Shown one piece after another: positions 7,887 through 15,741 of a stretch of 64,000 nucleotides of DNA. Source of the DNA: Streptomyces cylindrosporus (lineage in GTDB: Bacteria; Actinomycetota; Actinomycetes; Streptomycetales; Streptomycetaceae); NCBI RefSeq assembly GCF_022698165.1, contig NZ_JALDAY010000015.1, positions 62,001 through 126,000 of the forward strand. Reading direction: 5' to 3'. The notes under the pieces are model-generated. The model saw only the letters and a program-made list of their open reading frames with translations. It made no database searches and was not told the origin of the DNA. The position numbers and the translations under genes are program-made. The stretch's first letter is position 1. Each line of letters opens with the position of its first letter.

Positions 7887-9077
7887 GTGGTGTCGGGCTT
7901 ACGTGCGCAGCGTCTGGCCGCCCGCAGGGCCGAGCGCAGGCGGGCCGCGCGACGCGGCGCGATGGTGGCCGCCGCCTCCGTCGTGGTCGCCGTGGGCACG
8001 GCGACCGGCATGATGTCCGCCCTCGCCGACGGCCACGGCGCCGACCGGGCGCGGCCCCAGGCGACCGGCTCGCCGCGGCTGGAGCAGCTCCCGGTGGTGC
8101 CGTCGCCGTCGGCCACGGTCACCAAGTCGGCGTCCCCGAAGCCGAGTTCGTCGAAGAAGCCCAGTCCCTCGCCCGCGCGGACGGAGCCCGAGCCGCGGCC
8201 CACGCCCGCGTCCGCCGGCCTCTACCGCCACCCCGACTCCCAGGTCCTCGACTGGGTCCGGGCCCACCCTGACGACCCGCGCACGCCGGTCATCGAGTCC
8301 CGGATCGCCGACCTGCCGGCCGCCGTGTGGTTCGCCGACTTCACCCCGTCGACCATCGCCTCCCGCGTCCGTGCCGTCACCTCGGGCGCGGCGGCGCAGG
8401 GCCGGGTCCCGGTGGTCGTGCCCTACGCGATACCCGAGCGCGACTGCGGCGGCGCGTCCCAGGGCGGGGCGCCCGACCTCGACGCCTACGACGACTGGAT
8501 CGACGACTTCGCCGACGGCCTCGGCACCGGCGAGGTCGTGGTCGTCCTGGAGCCCGACTCCATCGCCCAGTCCGCGTGCCTCTCCGACGACCGACGCGCC
8601 CACCGCTTCGCCTCGTTGGCCCGCGCGGGCCGCGTCCTCAAGGCCGCCGATCCCAAGGCGCGGGTCTACTACGACGCCGGGCACTCCGGCTGGAACGAGC
8701 CCGCCGAGCAGGCGTCCCTGCTGAAACAGGCGGGCGCCGCCTCGGCCGCCTCCTCCGACGGGATCTTCAGCAACGTCTCCAACTTCCAGGCGACGGCCGA
8801 CGAGATCGCGTACGACCGTGACGTCCTCGCCGCGCTCGGCGGCCCCGCGAGCCTGGGCGCCGTCATCGACACCAGCCGCAACGGCAACGGCGCCCCGGCC
8901 GACGGCCAGTGGTGCGACCCCGCCGGCCGGAAGATCGGCCGGGCGCCGACGCTGGCCACCGGCCAGGCACGCATCGACGCCTACCTGTGGGTGAAGCTGC
9001 CGGGCGAGTCGGACGGGTGCAAGGGGTCGCCGGGGACGTTCAGTCCGTCGTACGCCTACGCCTTGGCGTCGTCGTAG
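7887..9077 (+). CDS. Secreted or membrane-anchored glycoside hydrolase family 6 (endoglucanase/cellobiohydrolase)
   Basis: 396 residues. An Arg-rich N-terminus followed by a hydrophobic segment (about 26-47) forms a signal or anchor, then a Ser/Pro/Lys-rich linker (about 70-108) leads into a GH6 catalytic domain. Visible family marks are the PYAIPERDCGG segment with the catalytic-acid aspartate, GTGEVVVVLEPDSIAQS, and the WCDPAGRKIGRAPT/YLWVKLPGESDGC end. GH6 enzymes cut beta-1,4-glucan with inversion. No cellulose-binding module is present. Tandem GTG starts (7887, 7890) follow a GGGGGAGGGG stretch. The last 22 bases overlap the convergent permease gene. Cellulose or internal beta-glucan could be the target. 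Confidence 0.83.
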   Translation: MVSGLRAQRLAARRAERRRAARRGAMVAAASVVVAVGTATGMMSALADGHGADRARPQATGSPRLEQLPVVPSPSATVTKSASPKPSSSKKPSPSPARTEPEPRPTPASAGLYRHPDSQVLDWVRAHPDDPRTPVIESRIADLPAAVWFADFTPSTIASRVRAVTSGAAAQGRVPVVVPYAIPERDCGGASQGGAPDLDAYDDWIDDFADGLGTGEVVVVLEPDSIAQSACLSDDRRAHRFASLARAGRVLKAADPKARVYYDAGHSGWNEPAEQASLLKQAGAASAASSDGIFSNVSNFQATADEIAYDRDVLAALGGPASLGAVIDTSRNGNGAPADGQWCDPAGRKIGRAPTLATGQARIDAYLWVKLPGESDGCKGSPGTFSPSYAYALASS

Positions 9078-10435
9078 GAGGACGTCCCCTCGTCCAGGAG
9101 CGGCTCCTGGGTCTTCAGGTGGGCCGGGGCGAAGGCGCGCAGGGCGTGGTAGCCGGTGATGACGACCAGCGTGCCGAGGGCGATGCCGCTGAGGGAGAAG
9201 TTGTCGGTGAACTTCATGGTGACGTTGCCGACGCCGATGATGATGCCCGCGGCGGCCGGGACCAGGTTCAGCGGATTGCGCAGGTCCACCCGGGCGTTGG
9301 TCCAGATCTGCGCGCCGAGCAGGCCGATCATGCCGTACAGGATGACGGTGATGCCGCCGAGGACGCCGCCCGGGATCGCGGCCACGATCGCGCCGAACTT
9401 CGGGCAGAGGCCGAAGAGGAGGGCGAAGCCGGCGGCGGCCCAGTAGGCGGCGGTGGAGTAGACGCGGGTCGCGGCCATCACGCCGATGTTCTCCGAGTAC
9501 GTGGTGTTGGGCGGGCCGCCGACCGCCGTGGACAGCATCGAGCCGATGCCGTCGGCCGAGATCGCCGTGCCGAGCCTGTCGTCGAGCGGGTCGCCGGTCA
9601 TCTCGCCGACCGCCTTGACGTGTCCGGCGTTCTCCGCGACCAGGGCGATCACGACGGGCAGCGCGACCAGGATCGCCGACCACTGGAAGGTGGGCCCGTG
9701 GAAGGAGGGCAGGCCGATCCAGTCGGCCTTGCCGACGCCGGACAGGTCGAGCCGCCAGTGGTCGGTGACCTTGCCGCTCGCGTCGGCCGAGTGGATGCGG
9801 CCGAAGATCCGGTCGAAGGCCCAGGAGATGCCGTACCCGAAGACCAGGCCCAGGAAGATCGCGACGCGGGACCAGAATCCACGCAGGCAGACGACCGCCA
9901 GACCGGTGAACAGCATGACCAGCAGGGCCGTCCACTGGTCCTGCGGCCAGTAGGTCGAGGCGGTCACGGGCGCCAGGTTGAAGCCGATCAGCATCACCAC
10001 CGCGCCGGTGACGATCGGCGGCATCGCCGCGTGGATGATCCGCGCCCCGAAGCGCTGCACGGCGAGACCCACCAGGAAGAGCGCGACGCCGACCACGAAG
10101 ACCGCGCCGGTGACTGTGGCGCTCGTACCGCCCTGGGCGCGGATCACGGCCGCGACGCCCACGAAGGACAGTGAGCAGCCCAGGTAGCTGGGCACCCGGC
10201 CGCGCGTCGCCAGCAGGAAGATCACGGTCGCGACGCCCGACATCATGATCGCGAGGTTGGGGTCGAGGCCCATCAGCACCGGGGCCACGAAGGACGCGCC
10301 GAACATGGCCACCACGTGCTGGGCGCCGAGGCCGACCGTGCGCGGCCAGGAGAGGCGTTCGTCGGGGCGGACCACCGCTCCGGGCGCGGGGGTCCGCCCG
10401 TCGCCGTGCAGTTTCCAGCGGACGCCGAGATCCAT
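9056..10435 (-). CDS. NCS2-family uracil/xanthine permease
   Basis: 459-residue membrane protein with about 14 hydrophobic segments. The nucleobase transporter signature ENIGVMAATR (E-N-x-G-x4-T-R pattern) is intact, as is the preceding loop ENAGHVKAVGEMTGDPLDDRLG, which is typical of the UraA/RutG uracil branch rather than bacterial xanthine carriers. It should import a pyrimidine base, probably uracil, with protons across the cell membrane. The start codon is at 10435 on the reverse strand, and the leader carries a tandem 14-base repeat (10458-10485). No purine or pyrimidine enzymes adjoin it, so substrate is inferred only from the family. Confidence 0.83.
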   Translation of the reverse strand: MDLGVRWKLHGDGRTPAPGAVVRPDERLSWPRTVGLGAQHVVAMFGASFVAPVLMGLDPNLAIMMSGVATVIFLLATRGRVPSYLGCSLSFVGVAAVIRAQGGTSATVTGAVFVVGVALFLVGLAVQRFGARIIHAAMPPIVTGAVVMLIGFNLAPVTASTYWPQDQWTALLVMLFTGLAVVCLRGFWSRVAIFLGLVFGYGISWAFDRIFGRIHSADASGKVTDHWRLDLSGVGKADWIGLPSFHGPTFQWSAILVALPVVIALVAENAGHVKAVGEMTGDPLDDRLGTAISADGIGSMLSTAVGGPPNTTYSENIGVMAATRVYSTAAYWAAAGFALLFGLCPKFGAIVAAIPGGVLGGITVILYGMIGLLGAQIWTNARVDLRNPLNLVPAAAGIIIGVGNVTMKFTDNFSLSGIALGTLVVITGYHALRAFAPAHLKTQEPLLDEGTSSYDDAKA

Positions 10436-10457
10436 GTGGGGTGTCGCTTTCTCTGTG

Positions 10458-10485
10458 CGTGAAGTTCTGTACGTGAAGTCCTGTC
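10458..10485. repeat. Tandem 14-bp repeat in the permease leader
   Basis: Two adjacent copies, CGTGAAGTTCTGTA (10458-10471) and CGTGAAGTCCTGTC (10472-10485), differ at two positions. They lie 23-50 bases upstream of the permease start on the reverse strand, between divergent genes, a position suited to a direct-repeat operator. Confidence 0.5.
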
Positions 10486-10587
10486 CGGACCATTGTCACG
10501 GCTACCTCGCACCTCTACGCTCGCACGGTCCTACTCATGAACCACGTTCACATTTCTGACCCTTCGTTCGATGGATCGGAGTGCTCG

Positions 10588-11847
10588 ATGAGTGGAAGAT
10601 CCCGTGCGGCCGTCCTGCTGGCCGCGGTGGTGAGTCTCGGCGCCGTCCTCGTCCCCTCGGCGCAGGCGAGTCCGAAGGCCCCGGACACCGCGGTCCTCGA
10701 CGGCGTCCGGCTGCAGCAGACCAAGGCCCGGCTGGACCGCGGCGATCCCCAACTGCGCCGGGCGGTCGAGGACTTGACGGCCCGTGCCGACAACTGGCTG
10801 TCCCAGGGCCCCTGGACGGTCACCGACAAGCCGAGACCCGCACCCGGCGGGGACGTCCACGACTACCTCAGCCAGGCCCCCTACTGGTGGCCCACCACGA
10901 CCCCGACCCCCGACAACCCCTGGGGCTGCCCGTACGTCCAGCGCGACGGACAGCGCAACCCCGAGGTCGACTCCGGCACCGACCGCCAGGACGTCGAGCA
11001 CGTCTTCGACTCGACGTACGACCTCTCCCTGGCCTGGTACTACACGGGCAGGAAGGCGTACGCCGAGAAGGCGGCCAAGATCCTTCGCACCTGGTTCCTC
11101 GACCCGGCCACCCGCATGAACCCGAACCTGAACCACGCCCAGTTCATCCCGTGCAAGTACGACGGCCGCTCGATCGGCATCATCGACTTCTCGCAGTCGT
11201 ACACCAGCGTGCTCGACGCCCAGGCGATCCTCGCCGCCGGAGCGCCCGGCTGGAGCGCCGAGGACCGCACCGCGATGGGCAAGTGGAACGCGGACTTCCT
11301 CGGCTGGCTGAAGAACAGCGACTTCGGCAAGGAGGAGGGGGCGGCGGCCAACAACCACGGCACCTTCTACGACATGCAGCTCGCCGCCCTCGCCTACGCG
11401 ACCGGCGACCGGGCGCTGGCCCGGCGGACCGTGCTGGACGCCCGTACCAAGCGCGTCGATCCGCAGATCGCGGCCGACGGCAGCCAGCCGCAGGAGCTGG
11501 CCCGCACCCGCAGCTGGCACTACTCGACCTTCGACCTGGTCGCCTACACCCGGCTCGCGGCGATCGGCCGGCACGTCGGCGTGAACCTGTGGGCCTATCA
11601 AGGCCCGGACGGGCAGGGGCTGTTCAAGGCCGTGGACTTCCTGCTGCCCGCCGCGACCGGGGCCGCCGCGTGGTCGTATCCGGAGCTGGAGTTCCACCGG
11701 TTCGCGGCGAGCGACGTCGTGCACGCCGCGGCGGACGCGGGGGACAAGGCCGCGCGGCAGGCCGTGCCGAAGCTGGAGGCGCCGCCCGGCGGCGACCTCT
11801 GGGCGCTGCGCCCGGCGGCCGAGCAGCTGGACTCGATCGCGGGCTGA
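10588..11847 (+). CDS. Secreted alginate-lyase-domain protein
   Basis: 419 residues from ATG 10588, which has GGAG six bases upstream and begins exactly with a signal peptide (MSGRSRAAVLLAAVV...PSAQA, cleavage about residue 27). An in-frame ATG at 10537 would add 17 hydrophilic residues and is less likely. The mature part is an alpha/alpha toroid of the alginate lyase superfamily (Pfam PF05426 type): SQAPYWWP, RNPEVDSGTD, and the active-site segment NNHGTFYDMQLAAL. Such enzymes cleave uronic-acid polysaccharides by beta-elimination. The true substrate is unknown and may be a uronate polymer other than alginate. Confidence 0.8.
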   Translation: MSGRSRAAVLLAAVVSLGAVLVPSAQASPKAPDTAVLDGVRLQQTKARLDRGDPQLRRAVEDLTARADNWLSQGPWTVTDKPRPAPGGDVHDYLSQAPYWWPTTTPTPDNPWGCPYVQRDGQRNPEVDSGTDRQDVEHVFDSTYDLSLAWYYTGRKAYAEKAAKILRTWFLDPATRMNPNLNHAQFIPCKYDGRSIGIIDFSQSYTSVLDAQAILAAGAPGWSAEDRTAMGKWNADFLGWLKNSDFGKEEGAAANNHGTFYDMQLAALAYATGDRALARRTVLDARTKRVDPQIAADGSQPQELARTRSWHYSTFDLVAYTRLAAIGRHVGVNLWAYQGPDGQGLFKAVDFLLPAATGAAAWSYPELEFHRFAASDVVHAAADAGDKAARQAVPKLEAPPGGDLWALRPAAEQLDSIAG

Positions 11848-11865
11848 GGTCGCCCTTCCCGGACT

Positions 11866-13080
11866 TCAGGGCCGCGGGTCGGGAACGGCGGCGCTCGGCG
11901 GGCCGACCGTCCTCCTGCGGCCGCGCTCGCCGCTGCGCAGCACCCCGGCGAAGGCGGCGAGCCCGCAGGCCAGCACGGTCACCAGCACGAACGACACCAC
12001 CAGGCTCGTCGCCTGCGCCACCCCGCCGATCAGGCTGGGCGCGATCAGCCCCGAGGTGTACGTGATGGTCGCGACGCCCGCGATGGCCTGGCTGGGGTTG
12101 GGGCCGGCGTGCCCGGCCGCCGCGAAGCACAGCGGTACGACGACGGCGATGCCCAGGCCCAGCAGGGCGAAGCCCGCCATCGCGACGGCCGGATGGCCCG
12201 CGAGGACGATCAGCACTCCGCCGAGGACGGCGAAGCCGCCGCCGATACGGACCGTGCGGACCGAGCCGAAGCGGTTGACGACCGTGTCGCCGACCAGCCG
12301 GGCCACGGCCATGGTGAGCATGAAGCCGGTCGTGCAGGCGGCGGCCAGGCCGGCCGACGTCTCCAGCTGGTCGCGCAGATAGACCGCCGACCAGTCGAGG
12401 CTCGCGCCCTCCGCGAAGACCGCGCAGAAGCCGACCGTGCCGATCAGCAGCGCGGACCTCGGCGGCAGCGCGAACCTCGGGGGCGGCTCCTCGTCCTCGG
12501 CCGGCTGCAGGTCCAGGACCCAGGTGCAGGCCACGAGGCCGAGCACGGTCAGGGTCGCCGCCGCCAGCGCGAAGTGCAGCCGCGCGTCCGCGCCGAGGTG
12601 CGCGGCGAGCGTGCCGCCCGCCGAGCCGATCAGGGCGCCCGCGCTCCACATGCCGTGCAGCCCGGACATGATCGACTTGTCGAGGAGCCGCTCCACCTCG
12701 ACGCCCAGCGCGTTCATGGCGACGTCGGCCATGCCCGCGCTCGCGCCGTACACGAACATCGACAGGCACAGGGTGAGCATGTTCGGCGCGAGGGACGGCA
12801 GGACCAGGGCCAGCGTCCACATGGTGATCAGGCCGCGCAGGGCGGTGCGGCTGCCGAAGCGGTGGCTGACGCGGCCCGCGAGCGGCATCGAGCAGGAGGC
12901 GCCGAAGGCCGTGAAGGCGAGCGCGAAGCCCAGCTGGCCCGCGCTGAGCCCCGCGTGTTCCTGGATCCACGGCACGCGGGTCGCGAACGAACCGGTCACG
13001 GCGCCGTGCACGGCGAACACGGCGGCCACGGCGTACCGGGCCCGCCGTACCTCACGCAGGTCACAGACCATGTCGCTCAT
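11866..13080 (-). CDS. MFS transporter, divergent from ROK regulator
   Basis: 404 residues with 12 predicted membrane helices. Family marks include ATRVPWIQEHAGLSAGQLG after helix 1 and MNALGVEVE, typical of the actinobacterial MFS subgroup often annotated as fucose-permease-like. The start (reverse ATG 13078-13080) has GGGAGGGG upstream. It is transcribed away from the ROK regulator at 13193 and shares the intergenic palindrome 13126-13148, so the regulator probably represses it. Substrate is unknown; ROK regulators usually respond to sugars or sugar derivatives. Confidence 0.8.
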   Translation of the reverse strand: MSDMVCDLREVRRARYAVAAVFAVHGAVTGSFATRVPWIQEHAGLSAGQLGFALAFTAFGASCSMPLAGRVSHRFGSRTALRGLITMWTLALVLPSLAPNMLTLCLSMFVYGASAGMADVAMNALGVEVERLLDKSIMSGLHGMWSAGALIGSAGGTLAAHLGADARLHFALAAATLTVLGLVACTWVLDLQPAEDEEPPPRFALPPRSALLIGTVGFCAVFAEGASLDWSAVYLRDQLETSAGLAAACTTGFMLTMAVARLVGDTVVNRFGSVRTVRIGGGFAVLGGVLIVLAGHPAVAMAGFALLGLGIAVVVPLCFAAAGHAGPNPSQAIAGVATITYTSGLIAPSLIGGVAQATSLVVSFVLVTVLACGLAAFAGVLRSGERGRRRTVGPPSAAVPDPRP

Positions 13081-13125
13081 TCTCCGGCCCCTCCCGGTTC
13101 TCTGGCCCTCACTGGCTTCCGAAAA

Positions 13126-13148
13126 CTATCAGGAACCCTGCCTGATAG
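13126..13148. promoter_or_regulatory. Palindromic operator between MFS and ROK genes
   Basis: Perfect 8-base arms CTATCAGG (13126-13133) and CCTGATAG (13141-13148) flank a 7-base spacer. The site is centred in the 112-base divergent gap, AT-rich against the GC-rich background, and is the natural binding site for the adjacent ROK regulator. Confidence 0.65.
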
Positions 13149-13192
13149 ATAGTGCAATACTGGCCGCAGCGCCGATCTGGAAGGATCCCGGC

Positions 13193-14884
13193 ATGCCCGC
13201 ATCCCCCAGCACCGCACGGGCCATCAACGACCGGCTCGCCCTGCGACTGCTGCAGCAGGAAGGCCCGTTGACGGCGGGTCGGCTCAAGCAGCTGACCGGA
13301 CTGTCCCGGCCGACCGTCGCCGACCTGGTCGAGCGGCTCACCGCGGCCGGACTGATCACCGTGGTCGGAGAGGCGGGGGAGCAGCGGCGCGGGCCCAACG
13401 CCAAGCTGTACGGGATCGTGGCCGACCGGGCGCATCTCGCCGCCCTCGACGTCCGTACCGAGGGTGTGTCCGTGGTGGTCACCGACCTCGTGGGGCGGGA
13501 ACTCGCCGAGGCGTCCGTGCCGATCGGGGGCGACACGGGGACGGGGCCCGCGGTGGAGCAGGCGGTCACGTTGGTGGAGCGGGTGGTGAAGGAGGCGGGC
13601 GCGGACCGGCTGCACACTGTCGGCATCGGCGCGCCCGGCCTGATCGATCCGGCGACCGGTGACCTCCGCGACACCTCCGGCCTGCCCGAATGGCATCGCC
13701 GTCTGGTCGCCGCGTTGCAGGAGCGGCTGCCCGAGGCCCGGGTGAGCGTCGAGAACGAGACCAACCTCGCGGCACTGGCCGAACAGCGCGAGGGCGCGGC
13801 CCGGGACCGCGACACCTTCGTCCTGCTGTGGCTGAGTCACGGCACGGGCGCGGCGGTGGTCCTCGACGGCGCGCTGCGCCGCGGGGTGTCCGGGGGCATG
13901 GGCGAGATCGGCTTCCTGCCGGTGCCCGGCACCGCGGGCCTGCCGTCGGCGACGGACTGCGAGGGCGGCTTCCATTCGCTGGCGGGGGCGGCGGCGATCG
14001 TGGGGCTGGCGGGGGAGTACGGGGTGACGGTGGAGGGGGTGGGGGCCGAGCCGGTGGCCGCGGGGGTTGTGCGGGGGGCGGTGGCGGCGGTTTCGGGGGG
14101 AGGGGGAGACGCGGCGGGGGCTTTGTCGGGCGGAGGGGGAGACGCGGCGGGGGCTTCGTCGGGCGGAGGAGAAGAGGCGGCGGGGGCTTCGTCGGGGGGA
14201 GGGGGAGACGCGGAGGGGGCTCCGTCGGAGGCAGGAAAAGACGCAGCGAGGGCTCTGTCGGGGGTGAGCGGTGAGCATGCGGGGGCGCCGTCGGAGGGGC
14301 GCGGCGGTGAGATCGGGCCGCTGTCGGAAGAACGTGGCGGTGAGACGGGGGCGCCCTCGGAGGAGCGCGGTGGTGAGGAGGGGCCGCGGTCGGAAGAGCG
14401 CGGTGGTGAGGCGGGGGCGCCGGTGGAGGTGAGCCGGGATGCGGTGGCGGCGCCGGTCGAGTTGAGCCGGGATGCGGCGGCGGTGTCGGTGGAGGGGAGC
14501 CGGGATGCGGTGGCCGTGCCGGTGGGCGTGAGCCCGGATGCGGTGGTGGCGGTGGCCTCGCAGGCGGGTGGCGGTGTCCTCGGCGATCGGCTTGTCGTCG
14601 ACGCTGCCGGCCGTTTCCTCGATGCCCTCGCCGATCGGCTTGCCGTCGGTGTCGCCTCTGTCGTGGCGATCCTCGATCCCGGGTGTGTCGTCCTCGGCGG
14701 GGAGGTCGGGCAGGCCGGTGGGGAGGAGCTCGCCGCTCGGGTGGAGGCGCGGGTGCGGCGGATGTCGCCGCTGGTCACCGAGGTGCGGCCGAGTCTGCTC
14801 GGCGGCGATGCCGTACTGCGCGGTGCGCTGCTCACCGCACGGGACCGTGCCCAGGACGAGCTGTTCGGGTCACCCGAGCGCTGA
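13193..14884 (+). CDS. ROK-family regulator with a 154-residue tandem-repeat insert
   Basis: 563 residues from ATG 13193, with GGAAGGA seven bases upstream; relatives are about 390-410. Residues 1-75 are a winged helix-turn-helix (LTAGRLKQLTGLSRPTVADLVERL). The ROK sugar-kinase-like fold follows (VSVVVTDLVGREL, GIGAPGLIDPATG, ENETNLAALAE, LSHGTGAAVVLDG). The usual zinc motif CxCGxxGCxE is degenerate: DCEGGFHSLAG. Residues 301-454 are 14 perfect-length 11-residue repeats rich in Gly, Ser, Glu, Arg and Ala, inserted before the last ROK helices (ILDPGCVVLGGEVGQAGG). The insert is probably a flexible loop. The divergent MFS gene and the palindrome at 13126-13148 suggest a repressor of sugar or metabolite transport. 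Confidence 0.85.
   Translation: MPASPSTARAINDRLALRLLQQEGPLTAGRLKQLTGLSRPTVADLVERLTAAGLITVVGEAGEQRRGPNAKLYGIVADRAHLAALDVRTEGVSVVVTDLVGRELAEASVPIGGDTGTGPAVEQAVTLVERVVKEAGADRLHTVGIGAPGLIDPATGDLRDTSGLPEWHRRLVAALQERLPEARVSVENETNLAALAEQREGAARDRDTFVLLWLSHGTGAAVVLDGALRRGVSGGMGEIGFLPVPGTAGLPSATDCEGGFHSLAGAAAIVGLAGEYGVTVEGVGAEPVAAGVVRGAVAAVSGGGGDAAGALSGGGGDAAGASSGGGEEAAGASSGGGGDAEGAPSEAGKDAARALSGVSGEHAGAPSEGRGGEIGPLSEERGGETGAPSEERGGEEGPRSEERGGEAGAPVEVSRDAVAAPVELSRDAAAVSVEGSRDAVAVPVGVSPDAVVAVASQAGGGVLGDRLVVDAAGRFLDALADRLAVGVASVVAILDPGCVVLGGEVGQAGGEELAARVEARVRRMSPLVTEVRPSLLGGDAVLRGALLTARDRAQDELFGSPER
14093..14554 (+). repeat. 14 tandem 33-bp coding repeats (11 residues each)
   Basis: Exactly 462 bases in 14 units of 33. 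Units 1-6 resemble SGGGGDAAGAL, units 7-10 resemble SEERGGETGAP, units 11-14 resemble VEVSRDAVAAP. The coding strand is strikingly G-rich with many runs of four or more G, and C-poor in the first half. All units keep the reading frame of the ROK gene. Confidence 0.9.
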
Positions 14885-14911
14885 ATGCCCTATGCGGGAT
14901 GTCGGCTCCAC

Positions 14912-15652
14912 TCACCCCTTCCGCCCCGCGAGGTACTCCTCGAACGTCCCCTTCCCGACCGCCCGTTCCGGCGTGAGGTGGCCGCCCTCGCGGAAGGCCC
15001 GGTACGCCCTGCCCCACAGCGGCACGTTCAGCACCACCCGGCGTCGGCCCGTCGACCTCAGCCAGGCGTGGGCGAAGGACTCGAACGTCCGGGTCTCCGG
15101 CCCGCCCATGTCCTCGACCCGCCCCGCGGGACCCGCACCGGCGAGTTCCGCCAGCCGGTCCGCGACCTCCGCGACCTCGATCGGCTGGTCGCGCACCCCG
15201 GCCGGGAGGAGCAGCACCGGCAGCTTCGACAGCGCGCGGAACACCTTCACCAGCAGGTCGTGGAACTGCGTCGTTCGCAGCACCGTCCAGCCCAGCCCCG
15301 ACTCCTCGATCATCCTCTCGACGTCGAGCTTGGCCCGGTAGTACGGGAACGGCACCCGGTCGACACCGACGATCGAGATGTAGACGAGGTGCCCCATGCC
15401 CGCCCGCCGCGCCGCCGCGACCAGGTTCGCCGCCGCCTTCCGGTCCCCGCCGGTCTGGGTGGTCGCGCAGTGCACGACCGTCTCCACACCTTCCACCGCC
15501 GCGTCCAGCCCGGCACCGCCTTCCCGCAGGTCGACGGCGTACGGCCGGGCATGGCGGCTGAGCACCCGCACATCGTGCCCGGCCGCCCGCAGCCGCTCGG
15601 CGACGAGCCGGCCGAGGGTTCCGGTTCCGCCGGTCACCAGGATCGTGGTCAT
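14912..15652 (-). CDS. NAD(P)-binding atypical short-chain dehydrogenase (NmrA/YwnB-like)
   Basis: 246 residues opening with the Rossmann motif TTILVTGGTGTLGRLV (TGGTGTxG at about residues 6-13). YYRAKLDVERMIEESGLGWTVLRTTQFHD is the usual substrate-side helix of NmrA-like NAD(P)H-binding reductases; the catalytic Tyr-x3-Lys is present as YYRAK. It lies directly behind the ECF41 sigma gene with an ECF41-type promoter in the 89-base gap. ECF41 sigma factors characteristically neighbour oxidoreductases, epimerases or carboxymuconolactone decarboxylases that they switch on, so this is the likely target. Physiological substrate unknown. Confidence 0.8.
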   Translation of the reverse strand: MTTILVTGGTGTLGRLVAERLRAAGHDVRVLSRHARPYAVDLREGGAGLDAAVEGVETVVHCATTQTGGDRKAAANLVAAARRAGMGHLVYISIVGVDRVPFPYYRAKLDVERMIEESGLGWTVLRTTQFHDLLVKVFRALSKLPVLLLPAGVRDQPIEVAEVADRLAELAGAGPAGRVEDMGGPETRTFESFAHAWLRSTGRRRVVLNVPLWGRAYRAFREGGHLTPERAVGKGTFEEYLAGRKG

Positions 15653-15709
15653 GCCGTTCAGTCCCTTCCGATGGCGGGCGGGCCGGGCCGGACCACCCTG
15701 CCCAGCTGA

Positions 15710-15736
15710 GACCGATCAGCCCGGCGGAACGTGACA
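15710..15736 (-). promoter_or_regulatory. ECF41-type promoter upstream of the oxidoreductase
   Basis: On the reverse strand TGTCACG (15736-15730) is followed after 15 bases by CGGTC (15714-15710). Published ECF41 promoters have TGTCACA and a CGTC -10 at similar spacing; the -35 differs at one base and the -10 has one extra G. It lies between the ECF41 sigma gene and its likely target. Confidence 0.55.
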
Positions 15737-15741
15737 GGCCG

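Noticed and set aside
14093..14554. CRISPR-like repeats
   Set aside because: Units are contiguous 33-bp coding repeats with no unique spacers, no palindromic repeat and no cas genes.
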